Numbered from the stretch's first letter, positions 1 through 5,927 are shown. The stretch is DNA of 6,072 bases from Chloroflexota bacterium (GCA_030668425.1 DAOUTY010000110.1:1-6072); one strand, 5' to 3'. The notes: generated by a model not told the origin, from the sequence alone. Program-made: numbers and translations.

Positions 1-4
1 ACCT

Positions 5-91
5 GTCATTGCGAGGAGCGTAGCGACGAAGCAATCTCAGGGCCGGGTGGATCAAAAGGCGATGCGATTGCTTCGCTCCGCTCGCAATGAC
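5..91. repeat. Inverted pair of GTCATTGCGAG...AGCAATC palindromic repeats
   Basis: Positions 5-38 read GTCATTGCGAGGAGCGTAGC followed by GACGAAGCAATCTC. The reverse complement of 64-91 reads GTCATTGCGAGCGGAGCGAA followed by GCAATCGC, so the two copies face each other across a spacer of about 25 bp and could form a long imperfect hairpin. The second copy lacks about 6 bases in the centre. From general knowledge, repeats beginning GTCATTGCGAG with an AGCG-rich middle and ending AGCAATC are dispersed, often in many copies, between genes of several bacterial groups. They behave like REP/MITE-type elements and encode nothing. The copy number in this genome cannot be seen from one window. Confidence 0.75.
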
Positions 92-101
92 TCTGAGAGC
101 A

Positions 102-185
102 GGTAGGGTGGGTGAAATGAAATGGAACCCACCTTCCAAAATGTGGCCAAAAGGGTGGGTTTCGCTACGCTCCACCCACCCTACC
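102..185. repeat. Inverted pair of GTAGGGTGGGT...ACCCACC repeats
   Basis: GGTAGGGTGGGTG at 102-114 is perfectly complementary to CACCCACCCTACC at 173-185 (13 bp). Each half is also a small palindrome of its own: GGTGGGT 107-113 pairs with ACCCACC 127-133, and GGGTGGGT 153-160 pairs with ACCCACCC 174-181. The structure is therefore two units in head-to-head orientation rather than one simple hairpin. Repeats starting GTAGGGTGGGT and ending ACCCACC are widespread intergenic elements in many bacteria (general knowledge). The right edge lies 34 bp before the etfA ATG. There is no T-run, so it does not look like an intrinsic terminator. Confidence 0.75.
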
Positions 186-219
186 ACTGCTTGAAGATTG
201 ATCAAACGTGAAGAGAAGC

Positions 220-1407
220 ATGGGAATACAGATCGACCCTGATAAATGCACCGGCTGCGGCGCGTGCGAGCCCGTCTGCCCCTTCGGCGTGATAGAGGTT
301 GTTGACGACACAGCACAGATCAAGGAAGGCTGCAATCTCTGCGGCGCCTGCGTGGAAGCCTGTGACTTCGATGCCATAATCATCGAGGAAGCAGAGCAAG
401 CGGTTAGCGAGGGCTTTCAGGGAGTCTGGGTCTTCGCCGAGCAGCGAGATGGCAGGCTGAAAAGCGTTGCTTACGAACTCCTGGCAGAGGGACGAAAGCT
501 GGCGGATAAGCTGGGGACCGAACTATCCGCGGTATGTCTCGGCCATAATGTCGAAGGAACTGATCATCTCATTACCTATGGCGCTGACAAGGTTTATCTG
601 GTAGACGATCCTGCGCTGGCGGATCACCAGGAGGATTACTACACCGCAGCGCTAGTTGCTTTGATCCGCGAGCGCAAGCCGGAGATACTTCTCGCCGGTG
701 CTACCGCGATGGGCCGCTCATTTATGCCAAGGGTCGCCTCCATCATCTATACGGGGCTCACCGCAGACTGCACCGGCCTCGACATCGAACCCGAGAGCAA
801 GCTCCTGCTGCAGACACGCCCCACCTTCGGTGGCAACGTCATGGCCACCATCATGTGCCAGGCCAGAAGGCCTCAGATGGCCACTGTCCGCCCCCACGTG
901 TTCAAGAGGGGAGCACCGAACGAGGGGCGACAGGGAGAGATAATTAAGGTGGACTTTGACAAGGAATCTGTCACCGCCAGGACAAAGCTGCTCAATTTCG
1001 TTGAGGACTTGTCCGAAAGAGTCAAGCTGGACGAAGCGGAGATCATTGTCTCCGGCGGCCGCGGCCTGGGGAAACCGGAGAATTTCCAGATAGTAGCGGA
1101 GCTTGCTGACGCGCTGGGGGCGGCGTTGGGCTCGTCACGTCCCCCCGTAGATGACAGCTGGATTCCCTATCCACACCAGGTTGGCCAGACAGGAAAGACG
1201 GTCTGCCCCAAGCTCTATGTCGCCTGCGGCATCTCCGGCGCAGTACAGCACCTGGCCGGCATGCAGACGGCCGAGGTCATTGTCGCCATCAACGAAGACC
1301 CGCATGCACCTATCTTCGAGGTGGCCACATATGGAATCGTGGGCGACCTGTTCCAGGTGGTGCCAATGCTGACCGACAGGTTGAAGAAAACGCGCGGGCT
1401 CGTATAG
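220..1407 (+). CDS. etfA: Electron transfer flavoprotein alpha subunit with N-terminal 2[4Fe-4S] ferredoxin domain
   Basis: This is the alpha subunit of an electron-transfer flavoprotein, which binds FAD and, paired with EtfB, passes electrons between flavoenzymes, NADH/ferredoxin and other carriers in the cytoplasm. Counting from the upstream GTG at 208 (399 aa), the ferredoxin domain covers residues about 7-58, with complete motifs C14-C17-C20...C24-P and C42-C45-C48...C52. The EtfA N-terminal domain covers about 70-250. The FAD-binding C-terminal domain covers about 275-395, with SGGRGLG (282-288), GSSRPPVDD (308-316), HQVGQTGK (323-330), GISGAVQHLAGM (341-352), INEDPHAPIF (361-370) and YGIVGDL (375-381). 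I prefer the ATG at 220 because MGIQIDPDKCTGCG resembles the usual start of such proteins; GTG at 208 is possible, and neither has a strong RBS. Ferredoxin-fused EtfA proteins are known from anaerobes, for example in electron-bifurcating complexes such as caffeyl-CoA reductase. Bifurcation cannot be judged without EtfB, which is not visible next to it. Confidence 0.95.
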   Translation: MGIQIDPDKCTGCGACEPVCPFGVIEVVDDTAQIKEGCNLCGACVEACDFDAIIIEEAEQAVSEGFQGVWVFAEQRDGRLKSVAYELLAEGRKLADKLGTELSAVCLGHNVEGTDHLITYGADKVYLVDDPALADHQEDYYTAALVALIRERKPEILLAGATAMGRSFMPRVASIIYTGLTADCTGLDIEPESKLLLQTRPTFGGNVMATIMCQARRPQMATVRPHVFKRGAPNEGRQGEIIKVDFDKESVTARTKLLNFVEDLSERVKLDEAEIIVSGGRGLGKPENFQIVAELADALGAALGSSRPPVDDSWIPYPHQVGQTGKTVCPKLYVACGISGAVQHLAGMQTAEVIVAINEDPHAPIFEVATYGIVGDLFQVVPMLTDRLKKTRGLV

Positions 1408-1636
1408 TAGCACGCTTCCGTATTATCAGGGCCACTATTGTCACATTGGCCACCCCTATTTGCGAAACCTCTTCTCCCCACACAAGGAACGACAAGACGC
1501 AAAAAAACCTCTGCTCTCAAATAACGCAACGTGTATCGTGAAAAAGGACACAAGTATGAAGATGCGATCTCAAGGGGATTAAGACAGTGATGTGCTCTGA
1601 AGTCCCCGGATGGGACTCGTGAGGTCACTTGCCAAT
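1408..1636. other. Convergent intergenic region, no gene seen
   Basis: These 229 bp separate the 3' ends of etfA (+) and rfbB (-). Small inverted repeats are present: AGTCCC 1601-1606 with GGGACT 1612-1617 (loop of 5), and GGCCA 1430-1434 with TGGCC 1447-1451 (loop of 12). Neither is followed by a T-run on either strand. A run of seven A at 1501-1507 would be a U-run in minus-strand RNA, but I find no stable stem directly before it. No convincing ORF or RNA gene is present. Transcripts from both sides must end here or overlap, by a mechanism I cannot assign. Confidence 0.6.
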
Positions 1637-2572
1637 TTAAGAATACCAGTTGACGGTCTCGGTGAGGCCCTGGTCGAAGGAGATGGAGGGTTTCCAACCT
1701 AGTTCACGTTTCAGCTTGTCGCCAACCAGGGCGTAGCGTCTGTCGTGGCCGGGGCGGTCGGTGACAGACTGGAGCAAATCCTCAGACTTCCCCAGTATCT
1801 GCAGTATCTTCTTCGCGAGGTCTATGTTGGCCCATTCATTATCAGTGCCTATGTTGTAAATTGCCCCTATTCTGCCTTCACTCATGATAAGGTCTATCGC
1901 ACGGCAGTGGTCGATAACGTGAATCCAGTCACGCACGTAGAGCCCGTCACCATAGATAGGAACTGGCTTGTCGTGCAAAACATTCAGGATGACAGTGGGA
2001 AGGAACTTCTCCGGATGCTGCCGCGGCCCATAGTTATTGCTGCAACGCGAGATGACCACGGGCAGCCCAAAAGTTCGGTGATACGCTCGAACGAGCAGAT
2101 CGGCGGCGGTCTTGCTGGCAGCATAGGGGGAGTTGGGGCAGAGGGGAGAATCCTCGGTAAACCTCTCTGTTGAATCAAGCTCAAGTGCGCCATAGACCTC
2201 ATCGGTGGAGATCTGATAGAAAAGCTTCACTTCCCACTTCAGCGCAGCGTCGAGCAAAACCTGCGTACCCAGAACATTGGTTACGATGAACACCTGGGGC
2301 TCAAGTATGCTTCTATCGACATGGGATTCGGCGGCGAAGTTTACCACTACGTCGATGCCTTCCATCAATTGCCCCACAAGATCGCCGTCCTCGATTCTTC
2401 CCTGGACAAACTTATGCCTGGGATTATCCATCACTCCTTCAAGATTCTCCCGCCTGCCAGCATAGGTCAACGCATCAAGGTTCACTACCTCGTAGTCAGG
2501 ATGTTCCTGCAAGATGTAATGAACGAAGTTGGAGCCAATAAAGCCAGCACCGCCAGTTACTAGTAGCTTCAT
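1637..2572 (-). CDS. rfbB: dTDP-glucose 4,6-dehydratase (RmlB/RfbB)
   Basis: This is the second enzyme of dTDP-L-rhamnose synthesis. It uses tightly bound NAD+ to convert dTDP-glucose to dTDP-4-keto-6-deoxyglucose in the cytoplasm. The 311-aa protein is an extended short-chain dehydrogenase/reductase: Rossmann glycine motif GGAGFIG (7-13), FAAESHVDRS (79-88), the dehydratase signature STDEVYG (122-128) with the Asp-Glu pair D124/E125, the catalytic YxxxK motif YAASK (150-154), RCSNNYGP (176-183) and RPGHDRRY (273-280). All expected catalytic residues are present. The length is slightly short of the 320-360 aa common in the family, without sign of truncation. It is the last gene of the operon. 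Its ATG overlaps the rfbD stop as ATGA, and only a weak AAGGAA lies close upstream, so translational coupling to rfbD is likely. Confidence 0.96.
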   Translation of the reverse strand: MKLLVTGGAGFIGSNFVHYILQEHPDYEVVNLDALTYAGRRENLEGVMDNPRHKFVQGRIEDGDLVGQLMEGIDVVVNFAAESHVDRSILEPQVFIVTNVLGTQVLLDAALKWEVKLFYQISTDEVYGALELDSTERFTEDSPLCPNSPYAASKTAADLLVRAYHRTFGLPVVISRCSNNYGPRQHPEKFLPTVILNVLHDKPVPIYGDGLYVRDWIHVIDHCRAIDLIMSEGRIGAIYNIGTDNEWANIDLAKKILQILGKSEDLLQSVTDRPGHDRRYALVGDKLKRELGWKPSISFDQGLTETVNWYS

Positions 2573-3447
2573 TTTCCTTTACTCTTAAACCCCTTCTTTT
2601 TTACCATATTCCTCTGCTTCAAGTGCTCCCTCAGCCCTTCTCGCCAGGAAGGCATCTCTCTTCCCAGAAGCTGCGGAAGGGGGAAGGGGTCCAGAACACT
2701 GTTCAGGGGTCTCCTGGCCGGTGTGGGGAACTGATCCGAGGTTACAGGGACTAACTCTATATCCATACCGGAGAGGCGGAATATCTCCTGGGCGAAGTCA
2801 AACCAGGTGGTGGGCTCGGAATTGGTTATATGATATACCCCATACCTTTCTGTTCCAATAAGGCCAACGACAGCCTCCCCAAGGTGCCGTGTCCACGTGG
2901 GGCAACCCCTCTGATCATTAACCACCGATATCTTCTTCTGCCTTTGTCCGATCTCCAACATGGTATCGATGAAGTTTCTGCCATAGGTTCCGAACATCCA
3001 GGTGGTGCGAATCAGGTAGAACTTGCTGAGAAGCCACAATATGTACTTCTCCCCCAACAGCTTGGAGCGTCCGTACGCGCCCACTGGGTTGGGCTCGTCA
3101 TAGATCGTATAGGGGCCTTCCTTGGTGCCATCGAAGACATAGTCGGTGCTGAAATGTACTAGAGGAATGTCTCTCTCCTGGCATACAAGGCAGAGGTTCT
3201 GAACTCCAAAGCCGTTCACCGTGAGCGCCTGCTGCTCCTCCGTCTCCGCATCATCAACTTTGGTATAGGCAGCGCAGTTAACAATGATCTCCGGTTCGCA
3301 GCTATCGGCCACAGCCCTCACTACGTCCAAATGGGTCACGTCAAGCATGTCTTCGGGTGGCGCGAAGACTTCGTAACCGCGCTCGGCGAGTAAGGAAACT
3401 AGGTCATTCGCCAGCATTCCCCCGGCGCCTGTTACCAGTACCTTCAT
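2569..3447 (-). CDS. rfbD: dTDP-4-dehydrorhamnose reductase (RmlD/RfbD)
   Basis: This is the final enzyme of dTDP-L-rhamnose synthesis, reducing dTDP-4-keto-L-rhamnose to dTDP-L-rhamnose with NAD(P)H. The 292-aa SDR-type protein shows the N-terminal nucleotide-binding motif TGAGGML (6-12), NCAAYTKVDDAE (57-68), STDYVFDG (100-107), the YxxxK catalytic pair in YGRSKLLGE (Y125, K129), RTTWMFG (147-153) and the family's C-terminal RRPLNSVLD (245-253). I start it at ATG 3447 (MKVLVTG). An in-frame ATG at 3465 sits on top of the GGGAGGT ribosome-binding sequence that would serve the 3447 start. The start overlaps the rfbC stop as ATGA and its stop overlaps the rfbB start the same way. The last dozen residues are a basic Lys-rich tail (MVKKKGFKSKGK) beyond the family core. 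Confidence 0.95.
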   Translation of the reverse strand: MKVLVTGAGGMLANDLVSLLAERGYEVFAPPEDMLDVTHLDVVRAVADSCEPEIIVNCAAYTKVDDAETEEQQALTVNGFGVQNLCLVCQERDIPLVHFSTDYVFDGTKEGPYTIYDEPNPVGAYGRSKLLGEKYILWLLSKFYLIRTTWMFGTYGRNFIDTMLEIGQRQKKISVVNDQRGCPTWTRHLGEAVVGLIGTERYGVYHITNSEPTTWFDFAQEIFRLSGMDIELVPVTSDQFPTPARRPLNSVLDPFPLPQLLGREMPSWREGLREHLKQRNMVKKKGFKSKGK

Positions 3448-3905
3448 CCCATCGTTACCTCCCATTTATAGGGGATAGCAGGATCATCATATGGAGCGCG
3501 GTATTCATCGGGCTTTTCATAGTTGTAAAGTGCAGTGGGAAAATTGATTATCATGGCCGTCTCACTGCCCACAGCAGCGAAACCATGGTAAACATGACAC
3601 GGGATCTTTACCAAGATAGGATTCAGGGTTCCGAGGTAGAATTCATTTACCATGCCCTTTGTCGGCGAGTCCTCGCGGGCATCATATAAAGCGAGTTTGG
3701 CTACCCCGCTGACGCAGGTGAAGTGGTCGGTCTGTCCCTTATGGTAGTGCCAGGCCTTGACCACGCCGGGATAGCACGTGGTAACATAACCTTGGCCGAA
3801 TTGCTCAAATTCCTCCCAGTCCGTGCGTAACAGCTCCATTAGCCAACCTCGGTCATCGGGGACGAGGCGAAGCTTTCGCACTTTGACCCCTGATATATAC
3901 TCCAT
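3444..3905 (-). CDS. rfbC: Short dTDP-4-dehydrorhamnose 3,5-epimerase-like protein (RmlC family)
   Basis: This probably catalyses the 3,5-epimerisation of dTDP-4-keto-6-deoxyglucose to the L-lyxo sugar, the step between rfbB and rfbD. It is a cupin-type (jelly-roll) protein of 153 aa, shorter than the roughly 180 aa of classical RmlC. Recognisable pieces are PDDRGWLMELLR (16-27), PGVVKAWHYH (46-55), DHFTCVSGVAKLALYDAR (60-77), IPCHVYHGF (101-109) and YNYEKPDEYR (127-136). H53 probably matches the active-site His of the classical GLHYQ motif and H107 the HGF histidine; Tyr 127 or 129 may be the catalytic Tyr (all inference). The GLHYQ motif itself is replaced by AWHYH. A strong AGGAGG lies 5 nt before ATG 3905 and covers the rfbA stop, fixing this start. 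Position in the rhamnose operon supports the role, but a different sugar specificity is possible. Confidence 0.87.
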   Translation of the reverse strand: MEYISGVKVRKLRLVPDDRGWLMELLRTDWEEFEQFGQGYVTTCYPGVVKAWHYHKGQTDHFTCVSGVAKLALYDAREDSPTKGMVNEFYLGTLNPILVKIPCHVYHGFAAVGSETAMIINFPTALYNYEKPDEYRAPYDDPAIPYKWEVTMG

Positions 3906-3914
3906 TTCGGCCTC

Positions 3915-4982
3915 CTACAATTCCAGACTGGAGTCACAGCCCACAAAGAGCTTCACCGCTTTGAACCTCTCGTCAGCCTTCTTGAGCTCAACACCCGTGC
4001 CGATGAGACTATCCTCCAGACGCTCAATTCGGTGAATGCGACTGTTCTCCAGAATCACCGAATGTCCCACTGACGAATCCTCCACTGTTGTACACGCCCC
4101 TATACTGGTGAAGGGGCCAATAAAGGAGTTCCTGATCTGACACCCCTCGGCAATGGACACGGGCCCTCGAACAGTGCTATTCTCAACACTCGTGCCCTCC
4201 TTTATCTCTACCCTGCCCACGATCTTGCTCTCGGGGTCGATCTTTCCCTTCACATCCCGCTTGAGCAGGCTATCGAGGACAATCCCGTTCGCTTCCAACA
4301 GGTCGTCCTTTTTACCTGTATCGAGCCACCACCCCGTAAGAATGTGGCTCCTGATCTCCTTGTTCATTTCGAGTAGCTTCTGAATGGCATCAGTTATCTC
4401 CAGTTCACCGCGCCAGGAAGGCTTGATCTGACCAATCGCGCTGTGGATTTCAGGTGTGAAGAGATAAACCCCCACCAGAGCAAGATTTGTTCTGGGGTCC
4501 TTTGGCTTCTCCACGAGGTGAATCACCTCACCCTTCCCATTAAGCTCGGCCACACCGAAAAGGCGAGGGTCCGGTACTTCCTTGAGAAGGACCAGGGCAT
4601 CGGGAGAATGATCATCGAACTCCTGAACGAAGCTTTTAACACCGCCCTCGATCAGGTTATCACCGAGGAACATGAGAAATGAAGAGTCGCCCAGGAAATC
4701 CCGCGCCGTTTTCACAGCATGTGCCAGCCCTAGAGGGTCGGACTGGAGAACATAGGTAATCCTGCTATCCCATCGGGAGCCATCACCAACCGCTTCCTTG
4801 ATGTAGGAGCCTGTTTCAGGAGAGATGATGATACCGATATCTGTGATGCCCGCCTCTCTGATCTGATCCATGACGTAGAACAGGATCGGCTTGTTGGCCA
4901 CAGGTAGAAGCTGCTTGGGTATAGTATGGGTAATCGGCTTTAGCCTCGTCCCTGAGCCGCCAGCCAGTATCAAGGCCTTCAT
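3915..4982 (-). CDS. rfbA: Glucose-1-phosphate thymidylyltransferase, long form
   Basis: This is the first committed enzyme of dTDP-rhamnose synthesis: glucose-1-phosphate + dTTP gives dTDP-glucose + PPi. The 355-aa protein has an N-terminal nucleotidyltransferase domain (about 1-240) with the signature LAGGSGTRL (6-14), PKQLLPV (23-29), GLAHAV (85-90), FLGDN (106-110), VEKP (157-160), the sugar-phosphate/metal segment ELEITD (193-198) and GWWLDTG (217-223). A C-terminal left-handed beta-helix of hexapeptide-like repeats covers about 250-335. This two-domain build matches the 'long' RmlA type (as in StrD and many archaeal proteins), not the short ~290-aa enterobacterial RmlA. I place the start at 4982: AAGGAGAG (4988-4995) lies 5 nt upstream, and MKALILAGG is the normal beginning. 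A further in-frame ATG at 5018 would add 12 unlikely residues and lies near the inferred transcript start. It is the first gene of the operon. Confidence 0.95.
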   Translation of the reverse strand: MKALILAGGSGTRLKPITHTIPKQLLPVANKPILFYVMDQIREAGITDIGIIISPETGSYIKEAVGDGSRWDSRITYVLQSDPLGLAHAVKTARDFLGDSSFLMFLGDNLIEGGVKSFVQEFDDHSPDALVLLKEVPDPRLFGVAELNGKGEVIHLVEKPKDPRTNLALVGVYLFTPEIHSAIGQIKPSWRGELEITDAIQKLLEMNKEIRSHILTGWWLDTGKKDDLLEANGIVLDSLLKRDVKGKIDPESKIVGRVEIKEGTSVENSTVRGPVSIAEGCQIRNSFIGPFTSIGACTTVEDSSVGHSVILENSRIHRIERLEDSLIGTGVELKKADERFKAVKLFVGCDSSLEL

Positions 4983-4987
4983 CCAGA

Positions 4988-4995
4988 CTCTCCTT
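4988..4995 (-). promoter_or_regulatory. Ribosome-binding site of rfbA
   Basis: On the minus strand AAGGAGAG is followed by a 5-nt spacer and ATG at 4982. This decides the rfbA start in favour of MKALILAGG over the in-frame ATG at 5018, which lacks a comparable site. Confidence 0.75.
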
Positions 4996-5020
4996 CGCAA
5001 AACAAGACAAGAGTACACCG

Positions 5021-5049
5021 AGTATAACTAAACCAAATCTGATAGTAAA
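5021..5049 (-). promoter_or_regulatory. Sigma70-type promoter of the rfbACDB operon
   Basis: Reading the minus strand, TTTACT (5049-5044, 4/6 match to TTGACA) is separated by exactly 17 nt from TATACT (5026-5021, 5/6 match to TATAAT). Transcription would start near 5013-5015, giving a leader of about 30 nt that contains the rfbA ribosome-binding site. Position, spacing and AT-rich surroundings fit, although this is a consensus match by eye only. No activator or repressor site can be assigned with confidence. Confidence 0.6.
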
Positions 5050-5115
5050 GGCCAATAATGTTGACTTTACCTCCATATTCGCTGAGAGGGTGGGAGGCCA
5101 AGCTCCCGCGGCAGG

Positions 5116-5155
5116 CCGGGCATGTCCAAATGACCAGGCATTTAGACATGTCCGG
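5116..5155. repeat. 40-nt near-perfect palindrome upstream of the rhamnose operon
   Basis: On the + strand CCGGGCATGTCCAAATG (5116-5132) pairs with CATTTAGACATGTCCGG (5139-5155) across a 6-nt loop. Of 17 positions in the arms, 15 pair by Watson-Crick rules. The two exceptions are one internal mismatch and one position that is C-A in plus-strand RNA but a G-U wobble in minus-strand RNA. The structure is thus slightly better in minus-strand RNA, the direction of the flanking genes. No T-run follows on either side, so it is not a classical intrinsic terminator. It lies 104 nt beyond the methyltransferase stop and 66 nt upstream of the rfbA -35 box. It could be a mobile palindromic repeat, an RNA 3'-end stem or a protein-binding site. 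Confidence 0.7.
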
Positions 5156-5200
5156 TTGCTGGGCTCGAAAGCTCAGAACCTGAACAGTGTCTCGTGGATG

Positions 5201-5234
5201 GAGGGAATTCGCCAATAAGCGAATTTGAGGGAAT
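5201..5234. repeat. Small stem-loop flanked by direct repeats
   Basis: AATTCGC (5206-5212) and GCGAATT (5219-5225) form a perfect 7-bp stem with loop CAATAA. It overlaps a pair of direct repeats, GAGGGAAT at 5201-5208 and 5227-5234. It lies 25 nt past the stop codon of the methyltransferase on the minus strand, but has no following T-run. It could help end or stabilise that transcript; this is inference only. Confidence 0.4.
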
Positions 5235-5258
5235 CTTTAATTTAACTTTTGCCCGCTA

Positions 5259-5852
5259 CTATTTCACTGCACTTGCGATCATTAGCTTGGGCATCTTTAA
5301 TCCCTTTCCATAGGTGATGGATATATCAGAGAATCCAGCCTCTTTCATCACGGCTCGCACATCGTCCTCTGTCCATAGCCACATTCCATACCCTTTGACT
5401 TCTCTCGTATGATCCAGTCCATCTTCAGCATTCCATTCTATGCTGACGAGTACTCTTCCTCCAGGACGCAGCACTCGGCGCATTTCTTTCAGCGACTCCA
5501 AAGGCTTGGGAAACGCAATAAAGGAACCCATTGTTATAACAACGCTGAACTTGCCATCCTCCCACGGAAGCTGTGATGCTTCTCCCTGAACGAACTCTGC
5601 GGTCTCTGCCCTGATTCGGTCTCTATGTTTTTCCTTTGCCATTTTGACCGATAGCTCGGATAGGTCCAAGCCAGCAACGCTGTGGACATGTGAGGCGAAT
5701 TTCTTCAGGAAGTAGCCATTTCCGCAACCAACCTCAAGCAGGTCATCCTCCGGTCGAAGTTCCAGGACTTTAGCCACTTTTGAGTATATGGACTTGTGAC
5801 CGATATTCATTCCTATAAGTGTAAGCCTTCCCGCAAACCCCCTGGGCAGCAT
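5259..5852 (-). CDS. Class I SAM-dependent methyltransferase, start apparently frameshifted
   Basis: This is a UbiE/Methyltransf_11-type methyltransferase that transfers a methyl group from S-adenosylmethionine; the substrate is unknown. Counted from ATG 5852 (197 aa), the SAM-binding motif I is LLEVGCGNGYF (38-48). The acidic end of strand 2 is in AGLDLSE (60-66), followed by EASQLPWEDGKF (91-102), the motif-III-like MRRVLRPGGRVLVSI (124-138) and a C-terminal beta strand near 177-196. No RBS precedes 5852. In the same frame, plausible coding sequence (LSKKRKTPQPM) continues upstream towards a strong GGGAGGTGA, but the ATG properly spaced from that site, at 5886, is one base out of frame. Removing one base from the A5 run (T5 on the + strand, 5872-5876) would give a 208-aa protein starting MAEQKRKTPQPMLPRGFAG. 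The body of the gene has no stops and all motifs intact, so a sequencing/assembly indel or a very recent mutation is likely. Confidence 0.88.
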   Translation of the reverse strand: MLPRGFAGRLTLIGMNIGHKSIYSKVAKVLELRPEDDLLEVGCGNGYFLKKFASHVHSVAGLDLSELSVKMAKEKHRDRIRAETAEFVQGEASQLPWEDGKFSVVITMGSFIAFPKPLESLKEMRRVLRPGGRVLVSIEWNAEDGLDHTREVKGYGMWLWTEDDVRAVMKEAGFSDISITYGKGLKMPKLMIASAVK

Positions 5853-5886
5853 CGGTTGCGGGGTTTTCCTCTTTTTGCTCAGCCAT
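5853..5886 (-). other. Probable displaced 5' end of the methyltransferase gene (frameshift region)
   Basis: The ATG at 5886 has the best ribosome-binding context, but translation from it gives MAEQKEENPATD and so on, ending after 38 codons without any methyltransferase motif. The other frame through the same bases reads WLSKKRKTPQPM directly into the enzyme but has no ATG, GTG or TTG start near the RBS. The two frames can be joined by losing one base, most simply from the A5 homopolymer at 5872-5876 (T on the + strand) or one G after the ATG. Confidence 0.55.
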
Positions 5887-5892
5887 ATGTCT

Positions 5893-5901
5893 TCACCTCC
5901 C
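5893..5901 (-). promoter_or_regulatory. Strong Shine-Dalgarno site for the methyltransferase
   Basis: Minus-strand GGGAGGTGA is followed by 6 nt (AGACAT) and ATG at 5886. It is the strongest ribosome-binding site in the window and argues that the true initiation point is 5886, not the ATG at 5852, which lies 40 nt further downstream with no site of its own. Confidence 0.7.
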
Positions 5902-5927
5902 GCTGAGATGAATTCCAGAGGCTCCAG

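Noticed and set aside
1..185. CRISPR array or tRNA-like structure in the repeat region
   Set aside because: The repeats are inverted pairs of two different families with no regular spacers, and no cloverleaf or T-loop motif is present.
1501..1507. A7 run as the U-tract of a terminator for the rfb operon
   Set aside because: On the minus strand no stable GC-rich stem ends directly before the T7 tract.
1601..1617. AGTCCC/GGGACT hairpin as an intrinsic terminator between the convergent genes
   Set aside because: The 6-bp stem is short and no T-run follows on either strand.
1215..1697. 160-codon open frame on the minus strand across the etfA end and the intergenic region
   Set aside because: It overlaps well-supported etfA and rfbB sequence, has no recognisable motif, and is explained as a shadow of the real genes.
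4983..5018. Longer rfbA start adding MYSCLVLRRRVW
   Set aside because: The RBS at 4988-4995 lies inside this extension, the inferred transcript start is about at 5013-5015, and the enzyme family begins at MKALILAGG.
4979..5215. 78-codon minus-strand frame in the spacer upstream of rfbA as a small gene
   Set aside because: There is no RBS at its start, its composition is unlike a protein, and it covers the palindrome and promoter.
5869..5879. Programmed -1 frameshift at CAAAAAG in the methyltransferase leader
   Set aside because: Moving from the ATG 5886 frame to the enzyme frame needs a +1 (or -2) shift, and the A-AAA-AAG phase is wrong for a -1 slip. A simple indel is the simpler explanation.
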